In this document: positions 1 to 6,539 of the stretch, one piece after another
Numbering within the stretch: position 1 is the stretch's first letter
Layout of the letters: each line of letters begins with the position of its first letter
NCBI GenBank assembly: GCA_039927815.1
Contig: JBDSUJ010000118.1
Span: 1 to 17,061 of the forward strand
Reading direction: 5' to 3'
From: Croceibacterium_A sp039927815
GTDB lineage: Bacteria; Pseudomonadota; Alphaproteobacteria; Sphingomonadales; Sphingomonadaceae
DNA length: 17,061 nt
Program-made: the position numbers and the translations under genes
Notes under the pieces: model-generated
What the model was told of the DNA's origin: nothing
Database searches by the model: none
What the model saw: only the letters and a program-made list of their open reading frames with translations

Positions 1-1293
1 ATCGTGATGCGAGGCACCATGACCCGAGCCGGCTTGGCCCGCGCCGCCGGCCTCCACGCCAACACCTTGCGCGAATCTACCGAACCCGACTGGAACCCGA
101 CGTCCGACACGCTGGCCAAGCTTGAGCGGTTCCTGGCCGAGAACGAGGCCGTGCCGGTGCTGGTGCCGATCGAGGAAATAATCGACGAGGCGCGCAACGG
201 CCGCATGTTCATCCTGGTCGACGACGAAGACCGCGAGAACGAAGGTGATCTGATAATTCCGGCACAGATGGCCACTCCCGACGCGATCAACTTCATGGCG
301 ACGCATGGACGCGGGCTGATCTGCCTCGCGCTGACCGATGAGCGGGTCGGCGCACTCAGCCTGCAACCGATGAGCCGGAACAATCGAAGCCGGATGGAGA
401 CCGCCTTCACCACTTCGATCGAAGCCCGCGAAGGCGTCACCACCGGGATCAGTGCGGGCGACCGTGCACGCACCATTTCGGTGGCGGTCGATGCGACCAA
501 GGGCGCCGACGACATCGTTTCGCCTGGGCACGTGTTTCCGCTCGTGGCGCGTGAGGGGGGGGTTTTAGTGCGAGCTGGCCATACCGAAGCAGCCGTCGAC
601 ATCGCGCGCCTTGCCGGCCTCAATCCTTCGGGCGTGATCTGCGAGATCATGGCCGAAGACGGGACCATGGCCCGGCTCGATGACCTGATCCGCTTTGGCC
701 GCCGCCACGCACTCAAGATCGGAACTATCCGCGACTTGATCGCCTATCGACGCAAGCACGACCACTTGATCGAAAAGCGCGCCGAGGGCCGTTTCCACAG
801 CCGGTGGGGGGGCGAATGGACCGCGCACAGCTTTTACAACAAGGCGACCAAGAGCGAAACCATTGCCCTCGTCAAAGGCAGGATAGACCCCGCGCGGCCG
901 ACACTGGTGCGGATGCATTCCCTGTCGTTTTTCGATGACATCTTCGCTGGTGATTCAGGCCGCGCCCGATTGCTCGAGGGCGCAATGCGGATGATCGGCG
1001 AGGAAGGAGCCGGAGTGGTGGTGCTAATCAACCGCCCTGCCCCGGGCTTCCTGACCGGAGCGGTCGTCGACCTGAGTGCCGACATGCCGCTCGACGCGAC
1101 CGAGAACCCTTCCGAGCAACGCGACTACGGCGTCGGCGCCCAGATCCTCGCCGAGCTGGGGGTGCACGACATGGTTCTGCTGACGAACACCCGGCATGCG
1201 CTGGTCGCGCTCGAGGGCTACGGGTTGTCGATTGTCGGCGAACGGCCGATCGACTCCGCATCCGACTGTCGCCCCGCTGCGCCAGCCTGCTAA
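1..1293 (+). CDS. ribB: 3,4-dihydroxy-2-butanone-4-phosphate synthase (RibB) with N-terminal HTH-like segment and degenerate GTP cyclohydrolase II-like tail; 5' partial
   Basis: Makes 3,4-dihydroxy-2-butanone 4-phosphate from ribulose 5-phosphate, the four-carbon precursor of riboflavin. The frame is open to the window edge (ATC before GTG at 4), so the true start probably lies upstream. Residues are counted from the GTG at 4. Residues 6-46 look like an XRE-type helix-turn-helix (TRAGLARAAGLHANTLRES). The synthase domain spans about 55-255, with the acidic metal/substrate loop DDEDRENEGD (73-82), THGRGLICL (100-108), RAGHTEA (190-196) and CEI (213-215). Residues 298-416 align to GTP cyclohydrolase II, but the three zinc cysteines are Ser308, Gly319 and Ala321, and the RQEGRGIGL motif is missing. 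That domain is therefore probably not a cyclohydrolase, and GTP cyclohydrolase II must be encoded elsewhere. ribH follows after 34 bases. Synthase call secure; HTH function inferred. Confidence 0.93.
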   Translation: MVMRGTMTRAGLARAAGLHANTLRESTEPDWNPTSDTLAKLERFLAENEAVPVLVPIEEIIDEARNGRMFILVDDEDRENEGDLIIPAQMATPDAINFMATHGRGLICLALTDERVGALSLQPMSRNNRSRMETAFTTSIEAREGVTTGISAGDRARTISVAVDATKGADDIVSPGHVFPLVAREGGVLVRAGHTEAAVDIARLAGLNPSGVICEIMAEDGTMARLDDLIRFGRRHALKIGTIRDLIAYRRKHDHLIEKRAEGRFHSRWGGEWTAHSFYNKATKSETIALVKGRIDPARPTLVRMHSLSFFDDIFAGDSGRARLLEGAMRMIGEEGAGVVVLINRPAPGFLTGAVVDLSADMPLDATENPSEQRDYGVGAQILAELGVHDMVLLTNTRHALVALEGYGLSIVGERPIDSASDCRPAAPAC

Positions 1294-1318
1294 GGCGCTC
1301 GGGAATACCCGCAATACC

Positions 1319-1323
1319 GGAGG
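1319..1323 (+). promoter_or_regulatory. Shine-Dalgarno of ribH
   Basis: GGAGG sits four bases before the ATG at 1328. It fixes the ribH start there rather than at in-frame codons upstream (from 1196), which overlap the end of ribB. Confidence 0.8.
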
Positions 1324-1327
1324 ATCG

Positions 1328-1747
1328 ATGGCGCGTTTCCTTATCGTCGAGGCTCGCTTTTATGAGCACCTCAATGACCTGCTGATCGAGGGCGCTTCGG
1401 ATGCGCTCGCGGCGGCGGGACACATCGTTGACAAGCTCACGGTACCCGGCGCGCTGGAGATCCCGGCGGCCATTTCGCTCGCAGCCGAAAGCGGGCGCTA
1501 CGATGGTTTTGTCGCAATCGGCGTGGTCATCCGTGGTGAAACTTACCACTTCGAGATTGTCGCGGGCGAAAGCGCGCGCGGAATCATGGCGCTGACGCTT
1601 GACGGATTCGCGGTCGGTAACGGCATCCTGACAACCGAGGATGAGGCGCAGGCGATCGTACGCGCAGATCCCCAGCAATTGAACAAGGGAGCCGGCGCAG
1701 CCGAAGCGGCGATGGCGTTGCTCGCAATTCGGGAGAAATTCGCATGA
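1328..1747 (+). CDS. ribH: 6,7-dimethyl-8-ribityllumazine synthase
   Basis: Condenses 3,4-dihydroxy-2-butanone 4-phosphate (the RibB product) with 5-amino-6-ribitylamino-uracil to give lumazine, the penultimate step of riboflavin synthesis. The 139-residue protein is compact and complete. It has the N-terminal ARFYEHL substrate loop (9-15), VPGALEIP (39-46), the GVVIRGETYHFEIV strand and loop with the catalytic histidine (His74), GNGILT (98-103) and the C-terminal NKG (119-121). The usual ERA motif before the last helix reads VRA here (Arg112 kept). The ATG at 1328 was chosen because it follows GGAGG and starts at the conserved first strand. Its TGA overlaps the ATG of the next gene (ATGA at 1744-1747). 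Placed after ribB, it supplies the consecutive step from one transcript. Confidence 0.95.
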   Translation: MARFLIVEARFYEHLNDLLIEGASDALAAAGHIVDKLTVPGALEIPAAISLAAESGRYDGFVAIGVVIRGETYHFEIVAGESARGIMALTLDGFAVGNGILTTEDEAQAIVRADPQQLNKGAGAAEAAMALLAIREKFA

Positions 1748-2703
1748 CCAACCACCCCTCGATCGCGGGAATCCCGCTGGTCCTCGGCGGCAACGTGTTC
1801 GGCTGGACCGCCACCGGAGACGAGGGCCTGGCCGTGCTCGACGCGTTTTACGAAGGCGGCGGCCGGATGATCGACACGGCCGATGTTTATTCGGCGTGGT
1901 TGCCTGGTCACAAGGGAGGCGAGTCCGAGACGTTCCTTGGCGGGTGGCTCGCATCGCGCGGAGTGCGTGGCGAGATGCGTATCCACACCAAGACCGGCAT
2001 GCTCAGCCGCAAACAAGCGGCCCAAATCGGCGGACCGGGTGACCCCGACCTCTATCAACCGGCCGAGGTCATGGCATCGCTCAGTGCGTCACTCGAGCGG
2101 CTCCAGACTGACTATGTCGACTTGTACTACGCCCATCGCGACTACCCGGAATTGCCGATTGAACAAATCGTCGACGCCTTCAGCGGTACGGTGAAGCAGG
2201 GCAAAGTGCGCGAAATTGGCGCGTCCAATTTTACCCTCGAGAGACTAACAGCCGCTCTCGACGCAGCCGAGACAAGCGGGGCAACCTCGTTCACCGTGTT
2301 GCAGAACCAGCACAATCTTGTTTCGCGCGGAGACTATGGTCCTGAACTCCAGAATTTGTGCGTCGCGCGTGGGATCGCCATGCTGCCGTTCTTCGGCTTG
2401 GCGTCCGGCTACCTCACAGGCAAGTACCGCAAGCCGCAGGACTTCGAGCACGGCAGCCGCGCATACCGGGTCAAGGATTACGACGAAGCCGGCCGCCCCG
2501 TTCTCGCCGAAATGGATCGCATCGCGGCCGAAACCGGTACCTCCCTCCCCGCCATCGCACTCGCCTGGCTTGTTCGCCAACCTGGCATCCCCGCCCCTAT
2601 CGCCAGTGCGCGCACGGTGGAGCAACTCGAGACGCTGCTCGAATTTACACGACTGCATCTTAGCGAGGCGCAGCTTGCTCGGCTGACGGCCGCGGTTCGG
2701 TGA
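1744..2703 (+). CDS. Aldo/keto reductase
   Basis: An NAD(P)H-dependent oxidoreductase of the aldo/keto reductase (TIM-barrel) superfamily, 319 residues, the usual length. The catalytic tetrad can be placed at Asp44 and Tyr49 (in DTADVYS), Lys83 (HTKTG) and His131 (YYAHRD). GASNF (about 179-183) and the C-terminal SARTVEQLE segment are the usual substrate- and cofactor-binding signatures. The overall pattern resembles the YajO/Tas-like branch that acts on small carbonyls or sugars, but the substrate cannot be read from the sequence. The start ATG overlaps the ribH stop and the end overlaps the GTG of the methyltransferase, so it is probably co-translated with the riboflavin genes. Whether it acts on flavin intermediates is unknown; its place in the operon may be incidental. 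Confidence 0.9.
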   Translation: MTNHPSIAGIPLVLGGNVFGWTATGDEGLAVLDAFYEGGGRMIDTADVYSAWLPGHKGGESETFLGGWLASRGVRGEMRIHTKTGMLSRKQAAQIGGPGDPDLYQPAEVMASLSASLERLQTDYVDLYYAHRDYPELPIEQIVDAFSGTVKQGKVREIGASNFTLERLTAALDAAETSGATSFTVLQNQHNLVSRGDYGPELQNLCVARGIAMLPFFGLASGYLTGKYRKPQDFEHGSRAYRVKDYDEAGRPVLAEMDRIAAETGTSLPAIALAWLVRQPGIPAPIASARTVEQLETLLEFTRLHLSEAQLARLTAAVR

Positions 2704-3437
2704 ACCCAATCTACGATCGGATTGGCACCGGCTATTCGATTGTCCGCCGCACTGATCCTCGTATCGCGGCGCAAATCGAAGCTGGGCTCGGAGACGCGCG
2801 GACCGTTGTCAACGTGGGCGCGGGATCCGGATCCTATGAACCGGCCGAACGCGAGGTCACCGCCGTCGAGCCATCGCGTGAGATGATCAACCAGCGCGGA
2901 CCGGGCGCGGCGCAGGCGATCCAGGCCCATGCAGAAGAATTGCCATTTGCGGACAACAGCTTTGACGCAGCAATGGCCGTGCTTACGGTGCATCATTGGA
3001 CTGACCAAATTCGCGGCCTAGAGGAGTTGCGCCGCGTCGCGCGAGACCGGGTTGTAGTCCTGACCTTCGAACATGGACATCCGGGTACATGGCTCGGCGA
3101 TTATCTTCCCGCACTGCGAAAGCTCGATGCGGGCCAAACAGTTTCATTCGACGTTTATCGTAAAGTCCTGGGACCCCTGACGGTGGCACCTGTCTTGGTC
3201 CCGGCCGACTGCATCGATGGCTTTTTGTACGCGTATTGGCAAAGGCCCGAAGCCTATCTCGATCCGCAGGTCCGTGCCGGAAGTTCATCTTTTCGGGTCC
3301 TCTCTGGCGTGGAACCGGGCCTGGAACGGTTGGCGCGCGACCTTGCGAGTGGCGAGTGGAAACGCCGCTATTCCTATCTGCTTGAACTTCCAGCTTGCGA
3401 TGCCGGCTATCGTCTGGTTATCGCCCAGTCGCAATGA
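2700..3437 (+). CDS. Class I SAM-dependent methyltransferase (Methyltransf_11 type)
   Basis: Probably transfers a methyl group from S-adenosylmethionine to an unidentified acceptor in the cytoplasm. The Rossmann-fold motifs are clear in this 245-residue protein: motif I VVNVGAGSGSYE (36-47), the acidic end of strand 2 in TAVEPSREM (54-62), motif II/III HAEELPFADNSFDAAMAVLTVHHW (start 77), and a following ELRRVARDRVVVLTFE strand. The C-terminal part (about 130-245) has no recognisable family and would form the substrate cap. The start is GTG at 2700, sharing four bases (GTGA) with the reductase stop. The end shares ATGA with the next gene. No in-frame ATG lies nearby upstream. Substrate not predictable. 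Confidence 0.87.
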   Translation: MNPIYDRIGTGYSIVRRTDPRIAAQIEAGLGDARTVVNVGAGSGSYEPAEREVTAVEPSREMINQRGPGAAQAIQAHAEELPFADNSFDAAMAVLTVHHWTDQIRGLEELRRVARDRVVVLTFEHGHPGTWLGDYLPALRKLDAGQTVSFDVYRKVLGPLTVAPVLVPADCIDGFLYAYWQRPEAYLDPQVRAGSSSFRVLSGVEPGLERLARDLASGEWKRRYSYLLELPACDAGYRLVIAQSQ

Positions 3438-3742
3438 ACGGTCCGGTGGAATGGTTCGGGGCGATCGGCGCGATCATCGCGGCGGGCTTGATCGCCGCTG
3501 ACCTTGGTCGTCGCGTGACCGGGTGGGCGTTCGTTCTGTTCTGCGCGGTGTCAGTGGCCTGGATCGCGTCAGGTCTAGCGAACCACACACCGCCAATAAC
3601 GGTTCAGAATGCGATTCTGCTGGCGATCAATGCCTGGGGCGTATGGCAATTCCTGCTCAACCCCAAAAAGAAGAAAGTCATCGACCGGCTTGAGCCGTTG
3701 GCGGCCAAGATCGAGCGTGAGGTCGCGACCGAAAAACCTTAG
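3434..3742 (+). CDS. Small three-helix membrane protein, SemiSWEET/MtN3-like
   Basis: A 102-residue inner-membrane protein with three hydrophobic segments, about residues 6-24, 30-48 and 55-75, then a charged cytoplasmic tail with KKKK (78-81). Segments 2 and 3 resemble the half-transporter SemiSWEET/MtN3 domain: a W..SGL turn, a Pro-Ile before QN, and a second conserved Asn (INAWG). The size and three-helix layout also fit. The proline of helix 1 typical of that family is not seen, so this is a suggestion rather than a firm assignment. The ATG at 3434 was chosen because it overlaps the methyltransferase stop (ATGA); an earlier in-frame ATG at 3395 lies deep inside that gene. Its TAG overlaps the eno stop on the other strand. 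Confidence 0.72.
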   Translation: MNGPVEWFGAIGAIIAAGLIAADLGRRVTGWAFVLFCAVSVAWIASGLANHTPPITVQNAILLAINAWGVWQFLLNPKKKKVIDRLEPLAAKIEREVATEKP

Positions 3743-5025
3743 CTCGAAAGCCGGCCAAAGCATCCCTTCCCCGCATAAACCGCGCTGTCGCCCAGTTCTT
3801 CCTCGATACGGATGAGTTGGTTGTATTTCGCGAGCCGGTCGGAGCGGGCAAGCGAACCGGTTTTGATCTGCCCGCAGTTGGTCGCGACGGCGAGATCGGC
3901 AATAGTCGCGTCCTCGGTCTCGCCCGAGCGATGGCTCATAACCGCGGTATATCCTGCGCGGTGGGCGATCGAGACCGCTTCGAGCGTCTCGGTCAGCGTC
4001 CCGATCTGGTTGACCTTCACCAGCAGCGAGTTCGCCAGCCCCTTGCCGATACCCATCCGCAGACGCTCCGGGTTGGTCACGAACAAGTCGTCACCGACCA
4101 GCTGCACCTTGCCGCCGATTTGGTCAGTCAGCGCCTTCCAGCCATCGAAATCGTCCTCGGCCATGCCGTCCTCGATCGACCGGATCGGATAGCGGGCAAC
4201 GAGGTCGGCGTAATAGGCCGCCATTTCCGGCGGAGTCAGCACCTTGTCCTCGGCCGAGATGTGATAGCGGCCATCGCGGAAAAATTCACTCGCGGCGGGA
4301 TCGAGCGCCAGCGCGACTTCGTCGCCGGGCCGATATCCCGCGGCCTCGATCGACGCCATGATGAAATCGAGCGCGTCGGTAGTGTTGGCGAGATTAGGGG
4401 CGAACCCGCCTTCGTCACCGACCGCGGTCGAATGGCCGGCGTCGTGTAGACGCTTCTTCAAGGTGTGGAATATTTCAGAACCCCACCGGACCGCCTCGGC
4501 CAGTGTCGGAGCGCCGACCGGCATGATCATGAATTCCTGGAAATCGATCGGATTGTCGGCGTGTTCGCCGCCGTTGATGATATTCATCATCGGCACCGGC
4601 AGAACATGGGCCGACACGCCGCCGACATAGGCCCACAGCGGCATTCCGCGCGCTGACGCCGCTGCCTTGGCCACTGCCAGGCTAACCCCAAGCAGCGCAT
4701 TGGCGCCCAGGCGCCCCTTGTTGGCGCTGGCATCGAGAGCGATCATCGCGTGGTCGATTTCGCGCTGGTCCTCGGCATCGAAGCCGACCAGCGTGTCGGC
4801 GATCTCGCCGTTGACCGCGTCCACCGCCTTGGTCACGCCTTTGCCGAGATAGCGCCTGTTGTCTCCGTCGCGCAGTTCGACCGCCTCGTGCGCGCCGGTC
4901 GACGCGCCCGACGGCACTGCCGCCCGGCCTTGGCTGCCGTCTTCCAGCAGCACGTCCACTTCGACTGTCGGATTTCCCCGGCTGTCAAGGATCTGCCGGC
5001 CGTGGATATCGATTATCGCTGTCAC
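3739..5025 (-). CDS. eno: Enolase (phosphopyruvate hydratase)
   Basis: Interconverts 2-phosphoglycerate and phosphoenolpyruvate in glycolysis and gluconeogenesis, and in many bacteria is also an RNA degradosome component. The 428 residues include the N-terminal ILDSRGNPTVEV (12-23), the mobile loop SGASTGAHEA (39-48), the catalytic glutamate in GDEGGFAPN (203-211), the metal ligands Asp242, Glu285 and Asp312, the catalytic lysine in LVKVNQIGT (335-343), and the signature SHRSGETED (364-372). The start is GTG at 5025 (reverse strand): it gives the canonical first residues TAIIDIHGR and follows a G-rich Shine-Dalgarno. An in-frame start 45 bases upstream would add an unconserved tail. Monocistronic and convergent with the riboflavin operon; the two stop codons overlap. 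Confidence 0.97.
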   Translation of the reverse strand: MTAIIDIHGRQILDSRGNPTVEVDVLLEDGSQGRAAVPSGASTGAHEAVELRDGDNRRYLGKGVTKAVDAVNGEIADTLVGFDAEDQREIDHAMIALDASANKGRLGANALLGVSLAVAKAAASARGMPLWAYVGGVSAHVLPVPMMNIINGGEHADNPIDFQEFMIMPVGAPTLAEAVRWGSEIFHTLKKRLHDAGHSTAVGDEGGFAPNLANTTDALDFIMASIEAAGYRPGDEVALALDPAASEFFRDGRYHISAEDKVLTPPEMAAYYADLVARYPIRSIEDGMAEDDFDGWKALTDQIGGKVQLVGDDLFVTNPERLRMGIGKGLANSLLVKVNQIGTLTETLEAVSIAHRAGYTAVMSHRSGETEDATIADLAVATNCGQIKTGSLARSDRLAKYNQLIRIEEELGDSAVYAGKGCFGRLSS

Positions 5026-5029
5026 AATG

Positions 5030-5036
5030 CCCCCTA
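5030..5036 (-). promoter_or_regulatory. Shine-Dalgarno of eno
   Basis: On the reverse strand AGGGGGC lies four bases before the GTG at 5025-5023. It decides for the GTG start over the upstream in-frame ATG at 5070. Confidence 0.7.
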
Positions 5037-5116
5037 AAGACGCATCGCCCGCGCCTGGTGTTGTTACCAACCAAGATACCCGTCACAGCGGACGGGCGAA
5101 GTGGCTCCTATGCAAC

Positions 5117-5141
5117 GGAACCAAGCCGTGCAACCCGCGTT
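5117..5141 (+). promoter_or_regulatory. Candidate EcfG (general stress sigma factor) promoter for the YqjD/YqjE-like operon
   Basis: GGAAC at 5117-5121 (followed by another C) and CGTT at 5138-5141 are separated by exactly 16 bases. This matches the known alphaproteobacterial EcfG consensus GGAAC-N16/17-CGTT at every fixed position. It lies in the 178-base gap between the divergent eno and 5204 genes. Transcription would start near 5148, giving a leader of roughly 55 bases. Assignment by motif only. Confidence 0.65.
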
Positions 5142-5203
5142 CGCAGAGCGTATGTTACCGGGGATGCCGCTGGCATCATCCGTGCTGATCGAAAGGGAAT
5201 TCC

Positions 5204-5773
5204 ATGGCTGACACTCCTGCCAAGTCCACCACCACGGGCGCCAAGCACAAGACCACGGGCGCGAGCGGTTCGAACGCGTCGCATTCGGCTGCGGCAGGCA
5301 CGGCATCCCCCTCTACCAGGGCACCGAGGTCGGAAGCCCGGTCGAGATTTAATTCCGCGCTCGATGAAGCGCGTGCCGGCGTCGCCGCGTTGGGCGCCGA
5401 AGCGCGCGATCTCGCCAGCGATTACGGCTCGACCGCGAAGACCAAGGGCGGCGATTATGCCGATCAGCTCAAGACCAAGGCCGGGGACCTGGCAGTGGAA
5501 GGCAAAGCCCGCGCGAGCGACGCGATCTCGGGAATTGCCAAGCTGGTAGGCGAGAACGCTGCCACGATCGAGGACAAGCTCGGCGCCAAATACGCGGATT
5601 ATGCCCGAACCGCATCAAAGAGCCTGCAGGATACCGCGACCAAGCTGGACGACAAGAGTGTCGAGGAACTGGGTCAGGATGCGCGCGAATACGTGCGCAA
5701 AAGCCCGGGCACGGCCGTGGGTCTCGCGGCCCTTGCCGGGTTCCTGGTCGCGCGACTTCTGCGCGGCAAGTAA
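5204..5773 (+). CDS. YqjD/ElaB (DUF883)-like membrane-anchored protein
   Basis: A 189-residue protein with three parts. Residues 1-48 are a low-complexity Ser/Thr/Ala/Lys-rich head; about 49-158 are amphipathic, probably coiled-coil; residues 165-189 form a C-terminal glycine/alanine-rich membrane anchor. The junction REYVRKSPGTAVGLAALAGF (161-180) closely matches the end of the E. coli YqjD/ElaB/YgaM family, where a single C-terminal helix anchors the protein in the inner membrane and the soluble part binds ribosomes in stationary phase. The head is longer than in YqjD. GAAAGGGA at 5190-5197 is a good ribosome binding site before ATG 5204. It is the first gene of a four-gene run and follows an EcfG-type promoter. 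Ribosome binding is inferred from the family, not visible here. Confidence 0.78.
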   Translation: MADTPAKSTTTGAKHKTTGASGSNASHSAAAGTASPSTRAPRSEARSRFNSALDEARAGVAALGAEARDLASDYGSTAKTKGGDYADQLKTKAGDLAVEGKARASDAISGIAKLVGENAATIEDKLGAKYADYARTASKSLQDTATKLDDKSVEELGQDAREYVRKSPGTAVGLAALAGFLVARLLRGK

Positions 5774-5779
5774 CTCCCG

Positions 5780-6187
5780 GTGCCACTGGGGGAAGACGCG
5801 GCCGATCCGAACGAAAGGGACGGCCCGCTGGCTTACCACGACGATGAGGTAGACCGTTCGCTTGTCGATGACGTCGAGGCGTTGATCGACGACGGAAAGA
5901 CTTATCTCGAGGCCGAACTCGCGTTTCAGAAAAGCCGCGCAGCGCTCGTCGCCGATGGGGCGAAGAGCGCTGCCGTGCTCGGAGCGTTGGCTGCGGTATG
6001 TGCGGTGCTGGCGCTGGTGGCCCTCGCCATTGGCCTTCTCCTCGCCCTGACACCGCTCATCACGGCGTGGGGCGCGACGGCGGTGGTCGTCGGCGGGTTG
6101 TTGCTGGCGGCCTTCTTTGCCGTGCGCGTTGCCGGCAAACGGTGGCGCAATATGATGAGCGCTGTATCCGGAGATTCTACGCCGTGA
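5780..6187 (+). CDS. YqjE-like phage holin family protein (two membrane helices)
   Basis: A 135-residue inner-membrane protein. An acidic N-terminal region (1-40) and an amphipathic helix (42-60) precede two adjacent hydrophobic segments at about 64-90 and 97-118, and a short basic tail follows. This layout is that of the Phage_holin_3_6/YqjE group, chromosomal proteins of unknown function that despite the name are not usually in prophages. The start is GTG at 5780, six bases after the previous stop; no convincing Shine-Dalgarno precedes it and no in-frame ATG exists in the N-terminal region, so translation probably depends on coupling to the upstream gene. Its TGA overlaps the next GTG (GTGA at 6184-6187). 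The partner order DUF883-then-holin-family repeats the E. coli yqjD-yqjE pair. Confidence 0.78.
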   Translation: MPLGEDAADPNERDGPLAYHDDEVDRSLVDDVEALIDDGKTYLEAELAFQKSRAALVADGAKSAAVLGALAAVCAVLALVALAIGLLLALTPLITAWGATAVVVGGLLLAAFFAVRVAGKRWRNMMSAVSGDSTP

Positions 6188-6534
6188 GCCCTCTCGAAAA
6201 GCAATTCGCCGAAGACCGCGCGACGCGTGAGGCCGCGCTCCGGCTGGTCAAATCCGACCTTGGGCTCGTCAAGGCCGACATCCGCGAACGCGGCGTCGCC
6301 GCGCGTATCGGCGACCGGCTTGGTGACAGCGCGATGGACCTCGCCGATGATGCGGTCGATTTCGCCGACAGTCACAAAGGCGCCCTGGTGGCGGTGGCTG
6401 CGGCGATCGTGGCCTGGTTCGCCCGGCGGCCGATCATCGACGGGATCACCGGAGTCTTCGCCGACGACGATCCGGAGGAACCTGAAACCCTCGCTGACCG
6501 TTTACGCGACTTGAATCCATTCAAGCGGGAGTGA
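6184..6534 (+). CDS. Small single-pass membrane protein in the YqjDE-like operon
   Basis: A 116-residue protein I cannot assign to a family. Residues 1-65 are charged and helical (LEKQFAEDRATREAALRLVK) with repeated Asp/Arg pairs. Residues 66-80 (KGALVAVAAAIVAWF) form one short hydrophobic segment, and the tail (93-116) is acidic then basic. It takes the position of yqjK in the E. coli locus, but I see no convincing sequence likeness. The GTG at 6184 was chosen because it overlaps the preceding stop by four bases; an in-frame ATG at 5998 lies inside the holin-family gene and would read that gene in a wrong frame. The next gene begins six bases after the stop. Confidence 0.72.
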   Translation: MSPLEKQFAEDRATREAALRLVKSDLGLVKADIRERGVAARIGDRLGDSAMDLADDAVDFADSHKGALVAVAAAIVAWFARRPIIDGITGVFADDDPEEPETLADRLRDLNPFKRE

Positions 6535-6539
6535 TCCAC

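Noticed and set aside
1028..1954. A 308-codon reverse-strand frame across ribB, ribH and the reductase
   Set aside because: It overlaps three conserved genes and is Arg/Ser-rich with no recognisable domain.
5026..5070. A longer enolase starting at ATG 5070 on the reverse strand
   Set aside because: The extra 15 residues are not part of the family, while GTG 5025 has a Shine-Dalgarno and yields the conserved N-terminus.
5780..6187. The holin-family gene as a sign of a prophage remnant
   Set aside because: No other phage gene, integrase or attachment repeat is nearby, and the neighbours fit the chromosomal yqjDE arrangement.
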